Assembly: GCF_028416635.1 (NCBI RefSeq)
Contig: NZ_CP114013.1
Span: 2,232,001-2,296,000 of the forward strand
Length of the DNA: 64,000 bases
From: Baekduia alba
GTDB lineage: Bacteria; Actinomycetota; Thermoleophilia; Solirubrobacterales; Solirubrobacteraceae
Reading direction: 5' to 3'
Part shown: positions 24,609 through 32,665 of the stretch, piece by piece
Position numbering within the stretch: position 1 is the stretch's first letter
Layout of the letters: each line of letters begins with the position of its first letter
Notes under the pieces: generated by a model
Database searches by the model: none
What the model was told of the DNA's origin: nothing
Seen by the model: the letters and a program-made list of their open reading frames with translations, nothing else
Translations under genes and position numbers: made by a program

Positions 24609-25592
24609 ATGCTCGAGCGCCGCGTCGCGCTGACGCTCTTCGCTGTCGGCACGGTCGTCTGCGGCATGGGCGCGGTGCTCAAGCCCGAGCTGACCGACGC
24701 CGCGCGCGCCGTGCAGCTGTCCGCGGCCGCCGGCTTCGGCGCCTGCGGCCTCGCGGTGCGGGTGCTGCCGCCGTGGCGCTGGATCGTGGAGACCGCGGCG
24801 CTCCTGAGCGTCGTCCTGCTCGGCCTGCTGATGGGGTCCTCCAACGCGATCGGCGCGACCCCGTTCTTCTTCCTCTGGCCGCTGGTCTACCTCGCCTACT
24901 TCTCGCGCCGCGCGCTGGTGATCACGGGGTTCGCGGTGATGGCCGTGTCGGTGAGCGTCGCGATGGTCGCCAACTCGTACGCGACCAACCGCGCGGACAC
25001 CGTCGTCGGGACGATCTTCAGCGTCGGCCTCATGACCGGCCTCGTCACGGTGATGACCCGCCGCGAGCGCGACCTGCAGGCGGCGCTGGCCCGTGCCGCC
25101 GACACCGACGCGCTCACCGGCGTGCTCAACCGCCGCGGCTTGGCGCCCGAGCTCGAGCGGCTGGTCGCCGAGGCGACCGAGTACGGCCGCCGCCTCGCCG
25201 TCGTGATGGTCGACCTCGACCACTTCAAGCGCTTCAACGACCGCCACGGCCACCTCGTCGGCGACGAGGCGCTGATCCGCTGCGCGACCGCGCTGACGGC
25301 CGCGGCCCGCGAGGGCGACCACGTGGCGCGCGTCGGTGGCGAGGAGTTCACGGTCGCCCTGCCGGGCGCCGACGCCGGCGCCGCCCAGGCCTACGCCGAC
25401 GACGTGATGCGCCGGCTGCGCGAGGAGGCGGTCGCCGCGCCGCTGCGCGTCACGGTCTCGGCCGGGATCGCGACGCACGGGCCGGACGTCGACAGCGTCC
25501 ACCTGCTGATGCGCAGCGCCGACCAGGCGCTCTACCGCGCCAAGCACGCCGGGCGCGACCAGGCGGTCGTCGCGCTGCGCGACGCGGCCTAG
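24609..25592 (+). CDS. Membrane-bound diguanylate cyclase (GGDEF)
   Basis: A 328-residue protein if started at ATG 24609 (ATG 24573 adds 12 residues). The first ~150 residues hold about six hydrophobic helices, for example 'ALLSVVLLGLLMGSS' and 'FFFLWPLVYLAYF', forming a membrane sensor. Residues ~165-325 are a GGDEF domain: 'DALTGVLNRRGLAPELE', 'VMVDLDHFKRFNDRHGH', the active-site loop RVGGEEF, and 'SADQALYRAKHAGRDQ'. It should make cyclic di-GMP. There is no clear RxxD inhibitory site. Its stop overlaps that of the convergent luciferase-like gene. Confidence 0.9.
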   Translation: MLERRVALTLFAVGTVVCGMGAVLKPELTDAARAVQLSAAAGFGACGLAVRVLPPWRWIVETAALLSVVLLGLLMGSSNAIGATPFFFLWPLVYLAYFSRRALVITGFAVMAVSVSVAMVANSYATNRADTVVGTIFSVGLMTGLVTVMTRRERDLQAALARAADTDALTGVLNRRGLAPELERLVAEATEYGRRLAVVMVDLDHFKRFNDRHGHLVGDEALIRCATALTAAAREGDHVARVGGEEFTVALPGADAGAAQAYADDVMRRLREEAVAAPLRVTVSAGIATHGPDVDSVHLLMRSADQALYRAKHAGRDQAVVALRDAA

Positions 25593-26629
25593 CTCTGGCG
25601 CGCCGTCGCCGGCGACCAGCCGACCGCGGGCGCCACGTGCTCGGCGATGCTCGCCAGCATGGTGGTGTTGTACTCGACCCCGAGCTGGTTGGGGACGGTG
25701 AGCAGGAGCGTGTCGGCGGCCGCGACCGCGGCGTCCTGGGCCAGCTGCTCGGCGATGACGTCCGGCTCGCCGATGTAGGACTTGCCGAAGCGCGCGACGA
25801 CGCCCTCGAGGTACCCGACCTGGTCTGCCGCGTCGCGCAGCGCCCGGTCGCCGAAGTAGGCCCGGTCCAGGTCGGTCGCGAGCGGGATCACCGAGCGGCT
25901 GACCGACACGCGTGGCTCGCGGTCGTGGCCGGCGATCGCCCACGCCTGGCGGTAGAGGCGGATCTGCTCGGCCTGCAGCTCGTCGAAGGGCACGCCGGTG
26001 TCCTCGCTGAGCAGGGTCGACGACATGAGGTTCATGCCCTGCTCCGCGGTCCACTCCGCGGACGCGCGCGTGCCGGAGCCCCACCAGATGCGGTCGCCGA
26101 GGCCCGGCGACTGCGGCTGGATCGGGAGCCTGGCGGGCGAGCCGGTCATCCGCACGTCGGCCTCCGCCACGCCGGTGCCGGCGATCGCCGCGCGGAAGAT
26201 CGCGGTGTGGCGGCGCGCGAGGTCGCCGTCGTCCTCGCCCTCGGCCGGGACGTAGCCGAAGTTCTCGGCGCCCCGGAACGCCGGCTCGGGCGAGCCGCGG
26301 CTGACGCCGAGCTGGAGGCGGCCGTCGCTGATCAGGTCGGCCGCCGCGGCCTGCTCGGCCATGGAGAGCGGGTTCTCGTAGCGCATGTCGATCACGCCGG
26401 TGCCGATCTCGATGCGCGTGGTCCGGGCGCCGATGGCCGCCAGCAGCGGGAACGGCGAGGCGAGCTGGCGGGCGAAGTGGTGGACGCGCACGTAGGCGCC
26501 GTCGAGCCCGAGCTCCTCCGCGGCGACGGCGAGCTCGATCGTCTGCTGGAGCGCGTCGCGGGCCGTCTGGGTCCGCGAGCCGGGCGCGGGCTGCCAGTGG
26601 CCGAAGGAGAGGAAGCCGATGCGGGTCAT
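25589..26629 (-). CDS. LLM class flavin-dependent oxidoreductase
   Basis: A 346-residue luciferase-like monooxygenase starting ATG 26627-26629. Typical blocks are 'MTRIGFLSFGHWQPAPGSR', 'AEELGLDGAYVRVHHFARQ' with the catalytic-type His, 'ARTTRIEIGTGVIDMRYENP', 'DLISDGRLQLGVSRGSPEP' and 'DRIWWGSGTRASAEWTAEQG'. The family uses reduced FMN, or F420 in Actinobacteria, on diverse substrates. It is isolated between convergent and tandem neighbours, so the substrate is unknown. Confidence 0.9.
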   Translation of the reverse strand: MTRIGFLSFGHWQPAPGSRTQTARDALQQTIELAVAAEELGLDGAYVRVHHFARQLASPFPLLAAIGARTTRIEIGTGVIDMRYENPLSMAEQAAAADLISDGRLQLGVSRGSPEPAFRGAENFGYVPAEGEDDGDLARRHTAIFRAAIAGTGVAEADVRMTGSPARLPIQPQSPGLGDRIWWGSGTRASAEWTAEQGMNLMSSTLLSEDTGVPFDELQAEQIRLYRQAWAIAGHDREPRVSVSRSVIPLATDLDRAYFGDRALRDAADQVGYLEGVVARFGKSYIGEPDVIAEQLAQDAAVAAADTLLLTVPNQLGVEYNTTMLASIAEHVAPAVGWSPATARQS

Positions 26630-26643
26630 GCCCGCTCGACGGT

Positions 26644-26680
26644 AGCGGGGCGGCGACCGGGGATCCGGCCGCCGCCCGCT
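26644..26680 (-). terminator. Strong GC hairpin terminator
   Basis: Arms 26644-26660 and 26665-26680 pair almost perfectly (AGCGGG/CCCGCT, CGGCG/CGCCG, CCGG/CCGG) around a 4-nt GGAT loop. It sits just past the stop of the leftward Lys-tail gene and before the luciferase-like gene, so it ends the zinc-ribbon/Lys-tail operon. Confidence 0.7.
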
Positions 26681-26691
26681 GTGGGATGGTC

Positions 26692-27366
26692 CTACTTCCT
26701 GGCTGCGGCCTTCTTCTTGGCCTTGGCCTTGGCCTTCTTCTTGGCCTTGGCCTTCTTCGGCTTGGGCTTGGCCTTGGTCTTGGTCGCGGCCGTCGTGTCA
26801 TCACCGCCGCCGAGCAGCGACGAGTCCGACGGGATGCGCGTCTTGCCGCCCAGGGCGGACTTCGGGCAGCCGCGCGGGCGGCCGAGGTCGTACGGACCCG
26901 AGATGTACTGGGTGACGACGCCCTTGCTGTCGGCCGCCGCGTAGGTGACGGTCAGCAGCGGGTCGACGCGCGGCTCGGCGCACAGCGCCGTGCCGATCGA
27001 GAACTGGCCGACGATCTTGGCGTACTGGTTGCCCGTGTACTTGCCGATGCAGTTGAAGCCGTAGCCGGGGAAGTCGCCGTTGCAGGTGAACGAGTCGGTC
27101 ACCACCGGGTTGTTCTGGAGGTCGAAGACCGAGACGTCGGTCGCGAACCCGGTGTCGCCGATCTGCGGCTGGATCTGGTACCCGGTGATCGGTCCGCCGC
27201 ACGCGAACGTGTACTGCACCTGCGGGTCGTCGTCGCCGGGGGCGGGCTTGCCGGCCTCGATGTGACCACCGCAGTCGTAGTTGTTGGGATTGGCACTGGC
27301 GCCTGCGGTCGGCGCCCACACGGTGAGGGCGAGGACGGCGGCCAGCAGGGGACGGGCGAGGGTCAA
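26692..27366 (-). CDS. Secreted protein with Lys/Ala-rich C-terminal tail
   Basis: A 224-residue protein with a TTG start at 27364-27366, supported by GGAGG 5 nt upstream and by a TTGA overlap with the preceding stop. Residues 1-24 are a Sec signal peptide (LLAAVLALTVWAPTAGASA). The mature part has Cys in 'NNYDCGGHIEAGKPAPG', 'YTFACGGPITGYQIQPQIG', 'FTCNGDFPGYGFNC' and elsewhere, suggesting disulfides. The last ~28 residues are nearly all Lys, Ala and Pro (AKAKKKAKAKAKKKAAARK). Such a tail would bind an anionic surface, nucleic acid or teichoic-type polymer. No known domain was identified. Confidence 0.75.
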   Translation of the reverse strand: MTLARPLLAAVLALTVWAPTAGASANPNNYDCGGHIEAGKPAPGDDDPQVQYTFACGGPITGYQIQPQIGDTGFATDVSVFDLQNNPVVTDSFTCNGDFPGYGFNCIGKYTGNQYAKIVGQFSIGTALCAEPRVDPLLTVTYAAADSKGVVTQYISGPYDLGRPRGCPKSALGGKTRIPSDSSLLGGGDDTTAATKTKAKPKPKKAKAKKKAKAKAKKKAAARK

Positions 27367-28766
27367 GGAGACCTCCGTGTCGTGGTCGTTGATGTGGTCG
27401 ATGGGGTGGAAGTCGTTGGGGTGCCGCCGCTGCTCGCCAGGACCGCGTCGAGCGCGCCGGCCGGCGCCTGCGCGGCGGTCGCGAGCGGGTCGAGGCCGAG
27501 CAGCGTGTCGAACGAGCGCAGCAGCGCGACCGGGCCGGTGGCGGCGTCGACCGTCTGGCCGGCGGTCGCGCGCGGCGAGAGCACGAGGGCGCCGAGCGGC
27601 GCGGCGGGATCGCCCGTGGGCGGGTGGGCGTCGGAGGCGACGACGACGACGCCGTCCTTCTTGTAGGCGTCGCTGGCCTGGAGCTTCGCCACGAGCGCCG
27701 GCACCTCGGCGGCGGCGTTGGTCGTGACGAGGAGGCTGAAGGCAGGGGTCCTGGTCGCGTCGGCGAGGTCGGCGTCGAGGGCGTCGAGGCCGACGGTCGT
27801 CTGCGCGCAGTCGGTGCGCTGGCGCAGGGTGGTGAAGAGCGACGTGGCGACGCGGGCGCTGGGCGTGGCGGCGCAGCGCAGCGCGGGGTCCTCGACGTAG
27901 GCCTTCCAGGTCAGGTTGACGGACGCGAGCTGGTCGGGCAGCGAGGTCTCGCCGGCGGGCAGGACGCACGCGGCAAGGTCGGCGTCGCAGTCGGCGGTCG
28001 GGACCTGGCCGCCGAGCAGCGCGATCTCGTTGGCGGCGGCGCTGGGCGCGGCCGCGATGTACTTGGACAACAACGTGCCCTGGGCGGCGAGGTCGGCGAA
28101 CGGGCCGCCGGGCGCGTAGACGGAGGCGTCGGCCTGCGTGAGGGCGACGAGCCAGACGTGGGCGGGCGCGGTGGCGGCGGGCGAGGTCGTGGTGGCGGCG
28201 GGAGTGGTCGACGAGGCGGGCGCGGGGTCGTCGCTGTCGCTGGTGTCGTCGGTGGTGGTGTCGTCGGTGCCGTGCTCGGCGGCGGATGAGGACGAGGTGG
28301 TCGTGTCGTCGCCGGCGCTCTCCACGGAAGCGCCGTCGTCCACGCTCGGGGTCGGCGCGTCGTCGCTGTCGACGGCCGGTGGCTCGTCGGCGTGTTCGGT
28401 GGGGGTCGTCGCGACGGGCGCGCTCGGCACGACGAGCGCGACCAGGCGCTGCGGCGTGGCGGCCAGCGACGGCGTCGGGCCGGGGCCCAGCGCGGCGCCC
28501 GCGACGCCGCCGAGGACGAGCGTCGTCGCCGCCAGCGCCGCCGCGATCCGCGGCGACGGCGCCCGTCTTGCCGGATTGGCAGGGCTCGGCGGCTGGGCGG
28601 CCACTGCCGGGGCGGCAGACGCGGCGGCGAAGCCCAGCGCCTGGAGCGGATCGACCCGCGGCACGCCGTGGCGCGCCCCGCACTCGAGGCAGTAGCGCTG
28701 GTCGCCGGCCAGCGGCGCGCCGCATTCGGCGCACGTCGCGGCGGCTTCTGAAGGCCGAAGGATCAT
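27363..28766 (-). CDS. Zinc-ribbon, membrane-anchored phosphoesterase-like protein
   Basis: A 467-residue protein starting ATG 28764-28766. Residues ~12-33 are a zinc ribbon (CAECGAPLAGDQRYCLECG). A membrane helix follows near 75-95 (AAALAATTLVLGGVAGAALG), then ~100 residues of Thr/Ser/Asp-rich linker. Residues ~205-450 resemble the phosphoesterase/acid-phosphatase family: 'AQGTLLSKYIAAAPSAAANE', 'LPDQLASVNLTWKAYVEDP', 'YKKDGVVVVASDAHPP' and 'LLRSFDTLLGLDPL'. The usual metal ligands look substituted ('VALTQ' where VIVMEN is normal), so catalysis is doubtful. It is divergent from pstS and coupled to the Lys-tail gene. Its zinc ribbon matches that of the protein at 33417. Confidence 0.75.
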   Translation of the reverse strand: MILRPSEAAATCAECGAPLAGDQRYCLECGARHGVPRVDPLQALGFAAASAAPAVAAQPPSPANPARRAPSPRIAAALAATTLVLGGVAGAALGPGPTPSLAATPQRLVALVVPSAPVATTPTEHADEPPAVDSDDAPTPSVDDGASVESAGDDTTTSSSSAAEHGTDDTTTDDTSDSDDPAPASSTTPAATTTSPAATAPAHVWLVALTQADASVYAPGGPFADLAAQGTLLSKYIAAAPSAAANEIALLGGQVPTADCDADLAACVLPAGETSLPDQLASVNLTWKAYVEDPALRCAATPSARVATSLFTTLRQRTDCAQTTVGLDALDADLADATRTPAFSLLVTTNAAAEVPALVAKLQASDAYKKDGVVVVASDAHPPTGDPAAPLGALVLSPRATAGQTVDAATGPVALLRSFDTLLGLDPLATAAQAPAGALDAVLASSGGTPTTSTPSTTSTTTTRRSP

Positions 28767-28863
28767 CTCCTGGACCTTTTCATTCCAAACCCGATCTGAA
28801 TTGTGTGGTTAGGATATTGTCCACCAACTGACCATGCAAACTGGGAAAGGGAGTTCCGCGGAG
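28767..28863. promoter_or_regulatory. Divergent, AT-rich promoter region of the pst block
   Basis: This gap between the zinc-ribbon gene and pstS is much richer in A/T than any neighbouring sequence (for example TGAATTGTGTGGTTAGGAT). It must drive both operons. I could not place a convincing -35/-10 pair or a canonical PHO-box direct repeat. Confidence 0.5.
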
Positions 28864-29682
28864 ATGACCCGCTCTCGCCGTCTCATCGCCGGGGTGGCCG
28901 CCATCGGCGTGCTCGCCGTGGCTGCACCCGCCGGCGCACAGGCCGCCAGCACCATCACCATCAGCGGTGCGACCGGCTCTGCGCCGCTCGTGGCCCTGCT
29001 GGCCAAGAAGTACGTCAAGCTCAAGCCGGGCAAGGTGAAGTTCAAGCTCGCCCAAGGTGGTGGCGAAGTCGGGATCCAGGACGCGGCCGCCGGTCGCGTG
29101 ACGATCGGCAACGCCGCGCGCGACCCGCGCCCGAGCGATCCGTCCGGCCTCGTCTTCTACGCGATCGCCAAGGACTTCTTCTGCTTCGACACCAACCCGT
29201 CCAACCCGCTGCCGAACCTGACGCTCGCGCAGGCGCAGGCGATCTGGACCGGCCAGGTCCGCAACTGGGAGGACGTCCCGGGCGCGCAGGCGACCGGCAC
29301 GATCGACCTGATCGGCCGCACGGCGGCGTCGTCGCTGCCGCCGCTCGTCCAGCAGCTGCTGCTGGGCAACAAGACGATCTCGTCGCTCGCGGCGCTGAAG
29401 CCGTCTGACGGCCTCGTCGAGCAGACCGTCGCCTCCGACAAGAACGCGATCGGGTTCAACTCGGGGTACTACGCCTCGCAGAAGGACGTCCACGCGGTCG
29501 CGTTCAACGGCGTCGCCTGCAACCTCCAGAACGCGAAGTCCGGCCAGTACCCGGGCATCCGCACCTACTACGAGGTGACGCGCGGCCCGGCCAAGGGCGC
29601 GGCGTCGGCGTTCATCCACTGGATCCAGAAGAGCCCGGTGGCGCGCAAGATCATCGCGTCGATCGCGATCCCCCTGGACTGA
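28864..29682 (+). CDS. pstS: Phosphate ABC transporter substrate-binding protein, PstS family
   Basis: A 272-residue periplasmic-binding protein starting ATG 28864 (ATG 28834 is possible). A Sec signal ends near AGAQAAS, with no lipobox Cys, which is unusual because Gram-positive PstS proteins are normally lipoproteins. The mature part has the family start 'TITISGATGSAPLVALLAK', 'LAQGGGEVGIQDAAAGRVTI', 'AQAIWTGQVRNWEDVPGA' and 'SDKNAIGFNSGYYASQK'. It should deliver phosphate, or a related oxyanion, to PstCA. It is the first gene of a seven-gene operon. Confidence 0.88.
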   Translation: MTRSRRLIAGVAAIGVLAVAAPAGAQAASTITISGATGSAPLVALLAKKYVKLKPGKVKFKLAQGGGEVGIQDAAAGRVTIGNAARDPRPSDPSGLVFYAIAKDFFCFDTNPSNPLPNLTLAQAQAIWTGQVRNWEDVPGAQATGTIDLIGRTAASSLPPLVQQLLLGNKTISSLAALKPSDGLVEQTVASDKNAIGFNSGYYASQKDVHAVAFNGVACNLQNAKSGQYPGIRTYYEVTRGPAKGAASAFIHWIQKSPVARKIIASIAIPLD

Positions 29683-29685
29683 GTG

Positions 29686-30738
29686 ATGCGATTCCCGCGG
29701 CCAGCGCGTTCGAGCCCCCTGGGCGAGAACCGCAAGCGAAGCACGCCCGCTGGGCGCGTCTTCGCCCGTGAGCCGTGGACGGACCGGCAGGCCGCCTGGC
29801 GCCTCGGCGCGGTGGCCTGCCTGGTCCTGCTGATCATCGTGTTGATGGTCGGCTTCGTCGCCGTCCGCGCCTGGCCCGTCCTGCAAGCCAATGGCTATGT
29901 GAAGTGGCTGGGCTCGGGCGGCGACGTCGACCGCCAGCTCGGCGACATGATCAAGACGGGGCAGCATCCGCCGGACTCGGCCTACCACCTGCGCGCGTGG
30001 CCGCTGATCTACGGGACGCTGCTGACGACGGGCGTCGCCGTCCTCGTCGGGCTCGTGTTCTCGCTGTTCTCCGCGATCTTCATCGTGGAGTTCGCGCCCG
30101 CCCGCATGCGCGCGATCGCGGTGCCCGCGGTGCGGCTCCTGGCCGCGGTCCCGTCGGTCATCTACGGGTTGATCGGGATCCTGGTCCTCGCGCCGTTCGT
30201 CGGCAACCACCTCATCTCGCTCGACCGCAAGGCGTCGGTGCAGAACGTCGTCCAGATCGACGGGACGGGCGTGCTCGTCGCGATCGTCGTGCTGACCGTG
30301 ATGATCACGCCGATCATGATCGCGATCGTGGTCGACGCGCTGCGGGCCATCCCGACGGCGTGGACCGAGGGCGCGTGCGCGCTCGGCGCCAACCGCTGGG
30401 AGGCGATCTGGACCGTGTCGGTCCGCGCCGCGCGCCCGGCGATCGTCGCCGCCGCGGTGCTCGCGACGGCCCGCGCCCTCGGCGAGGCCGTCGCGCTGTC
30501 GATGGTGTCGGGCTCGCGCGGCTTCTCGCCGAACCCGATCGACGGCATCACCTACATCTTCGAGCCGATCCGCCCGCTGGCGGCGTCGATGGTCGAGAAC
30601 GTCGACGCGCTCAACGCGCCGGCGGTCAAGTCATCGGTCTACGCGTTCGCCTTGCTGTTGCTGCTGTCCAGCCTCGCGCTGTCGATCGGCGGGTACTTCG
30701 CCAAGCTCCCGATGCGCCGTCAGGGGCTACGGATCTGA
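29686..30738 (+). CDS. pstC: Phosphate ABC transporter permease PstC
   Basis: A 350-residue permease starting at ATG 29686, just past the pstS stop (GTG 29683 is also possible). It has six or more membrane helices, 'LLAAVPSVIYGLIGILVLAP' (a PstC signature), 'AWTEGACALGANRWEAIWTV' as the EAA coupling loop for PstB, and 'ARALGEAVALSMVSGS'. A ~30-residue basic N-terminal tail precedes the first helix. It forms the channel with PstA. The stop overlaps the pstA start (TGATG). Confidence 0.92.
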   Translation: MRFPRPARSSPLGENRKRSTPAGRVFAREPWTDRQAAWRLGAVACLVLLIIVLMVGFVAVRAWPVLQANGYVKWLGSGGDVDRQLGDMIKTGQHPPDSAYHLRAWPLIYGTLLTTGVAVLVGLVFSLFSAIFIVEFAPARMRAIAVPAVRLLAAVPSVIYGLIGILVLAPFVGNHLISLDRKASVQNVVQIDGTGVLVAIVVLTVMITPIMIAIVVDALRAIPTAWTEGACALGANRWEAIWTVSVRAARPAIVAAAVLATARALGEAVALSMVSGSRGFSPNPIDGITYIFEPIRPLAASMVENVDALNAPAVKSSVYAFALLLLLSSLALSIGGYFAKLPMRRQGLRI

Positions 30739-31757
30739 TGGCCGCGACGACGCCCGCCACCTCGTTCGAGGCGCCGCTGGTCGACCCGCTCGGCCCGCGC
30801 CCGTCGCCGCAGGGCGACCGGCTGCGCTCGTGGAAATGGAGCCACCGGCTCGCGTTCCTGGCCTGCTGGGCCTGCGGGCTGGCGCTGTGCGCGGTCACCG
30901 CCGGGATCGTGATCTACATGGGCGTGCGCGGCGTCCAGTACCTCAACCTGGACCTCCTGTTCTCGCGCCCGCAGCCGGGCCTGGCGCAGCACACGACCGG
31001 CGGGATCCTGGATCCGATCGGCGGCACCGTCGTGCTGACGGTCATCGGGATCTGCATCGCGGTCCCGCTGGCCGTCGCGACCGCGGTGTGGCTCGTCGAG
31101 TACGGCAAGCCGGCGCCGCTGGCCCGCGCGGTCGAGTCCGGGATCGAGGTCGTCGCCGGCACGCCGGACATCGTCATCGCGATCTTCGGCCTCGCGATCT
31201 TCCAGCTGCCGATCCTCGCTCCGCTGTCGTTCACGGCGTCGGGCGGCGGCGTCTTCGGGCGCTCGTTCCTGGCCGCCGGCGCGATGATGTCGTTGATCGC
31301 TCTGCCGCTCGTCTTCGGCGCGGCGCGGGAGGGCCTGATGGCGATCCCGACGCACGTGCGCGAGGCGTCGTGGGCGCTGGGCAAGACGCGCGTCTGCACC
31401 ATCCGCACCATCCTGCTCCCGCAGATCCGGCGCAACGTCGCGACCGGCGCGGCGCTCGGCATGGGCCGGATCGTGGGCGACACGGCGGTCGTCGTCGTCC
31501 TGCTCGGCGCGACCCTGCAGATCGAGCCCCAGGGCGACGTCCCCGTCCTGGGCACGCTGCGTGGGACCGGGTCGACGCTGACCAGCTACGTGTACAACGC
31601 GTCGCCGGCCGGCGAGGGCAACGCGCCGCAGAAGGCCTACGCCGCCGCGTTCGTGCTGCTGTTGATCGTCCTGACGTTGAACTTCGTCGTCGACCTCATC
31701 GGCCGAGGTTCTGACGCGCGTTCCGTACGCGCGCTTCGCAAGGAGAGCCGCTCATGA
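30738..31757 (+). CDS. pstA: Phosphate ABC transporter permease PstA
   Basis: A 339-residue permease starting ATG 30738. Landmarks are 'GGTVVLTVIGICIAVPLAVA', 'IEVVAGTPDIVIAIFGLAIF' and the EAA loop 'HVREASWALGKTRVCTIRTI'. These are followed by 'GMGRIVGDTAVVVVLLGATL', matching the PstA 'ARAxGETAPL' helix. It pairs with PstC. The stop overlaps pstB (ATGA), so expression is coupled. Confidence 0.92.
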   Translation: MAATTPATSFEAPLVDPLGPRPSPQGDRLRSWKWSHRLAFLACWACGLALCAVTAGIVIYMGVRGVQYLNLDLLFSRPQPGLAQHTTGGILDPIGGTVVLTVIGICIAVPLAVATAVWLVEYGKPAPLARAVESGIEVVAGTPDIVIAIFGLAIFQLPILAPLSFTASGGGVFGRSFLAAGAMMSLIALPLVFGAAREGLMAIPTHVREASWALGKTRVCTIRTILLPQIRRNVATGAALGMGRIVGDTAVVVVLLGATLQIEPQGDVPVLGTLRGTGSTLTSYVYNASPAGEGNAPQKAYAAAFVLLLIVLTLNFVVDLIGRGSDARSVRALRKESRS

Positions 31758-32665
31758 GCACCCACGACCGGGTGGTGGACCCGTTCCTCGACGACGCCGT
31801 GCCGTCGCTGCCGCCGCCGCGCCGCCGGGTCCGGTTGGACCGCACGCCGGTCCCGGTGCCGGAGCCGGCGGACGCAGGAGCCGCGCGCGTCCGCGCGCGC
31901 GGACCGGGCGGGCCGGAGCGGATGCGGGTCGAGCAGCTCAGCGTCCTGTACGGGGACAACGCCGCGGTCAAGGACGTGTCCTTGCCGATCCACGCGGGTG
32001 AGGCCCTGGCCTTGATCGGGCCGTCGGGCTGCGGCAAGACCACGTTGCTGCGGACGCTGAACCGGCTGACGGAGACGACCGCGGGCGCGACGCGCCGCGG
32101 GCGCGTGCTGCTCGACGGCGTCGACGTGGAGCAGCTCGAGGTGACTGCGCTGCGGCGGCGGGTGGCGATGGTCTTCCAGCAGCCCAACCCGTTCCCGATG
32201 TCGATCTTCGACAACGTCGCCTACGCGATCCGGGTGCAGAACCGCAAGCGGCCGGGGCGGCGGGAGCTCGAGCCGCAGGTCGTCGACGCGCTGCGGCGCG
32301 CGGGGCTGTACGACGAGGTCGCCAGCGACCTCGACCGGCCCGCGCTGCGCCTCAGCGGCGGTCAGCAGCAGCGGCTGTGCATCGCGCGCGCGATCGCGAC
32401 GCGGCCCGAGGTCCTGCTGATGGACGAGCCGTGCAGCGCCTTGGACCCGCGGTCGACCGCGGTGATCGAGGAGCTGATCGGCGAGCTGCGCCGGGATCTG
32501 GCGGTCGTCATCGTCACCCACAACCTGGCCCAGGCGCATCGCGTGGGGGACAAGGTCGCGTTCATGTACCTGGGCGACCTCGTGGAGTTCGGCGAGACCG
32601 AGCAGGTCTTCGGCGCGCCGCGGGCGGAGCGCACGCGCGACTACGTGGCGGGGGCCTTCGGGTGA
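31754..32665 (+). CDS. pstB: Phosphate ABC transporter ATP-binding protein PstB
   Basis: A 303-residue ABC ATPase. After an unusual ~55-residue Pro/Arg-rich N-terminal extension, the domain begins at MRVEQLSVLYGDNAAVKDVS. It has Walker A GPSGCGKTT, the PstB-typical 'VAMVFQQPNPFPMSIFDNV', signature LSGGQQQRL, Walker B 'VLLMDEPCSALDP', and the switch His in 'VVIVTHNLAQAHRV'. It powers uptake through PstCA. The stop overlaps the next start (GTGA). No phoU follows. Confidence 0.93.
   Translation: MSTHDRVVDPFLDDAVPSLPPPRRRVRLDRTPVPVPEPADAGAARVRARGPGGPERMRVEQLSVLYGDNAAVKDVSLPIHAGEALALIGPSGCGKTTLLRTLNRLTETTAGATRRGRVLLDGVDVEQLEVTALRRRVAMVFQQPNPFPMSIFDNVAYAIRVQNRKRPGRRELEPQVVDALRRAGLYDEVASDLDRPALRLSGGQQQRLCIARAIATRPEVLLMDEPCSALDPRSTAVIEELIGELRRDLAVVIVTHNLAQAHRVGDKVAFMYLGDLVEFGETEQVFGAPRAERTRDYVAGAFG

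Noticed and set aside
28767-28863. Possible PHO box in front of pstS
   Set aside because: The gap is AT-rich but I could not find the regularly spaced direct repeats expected for PhoP/PhoB binding.
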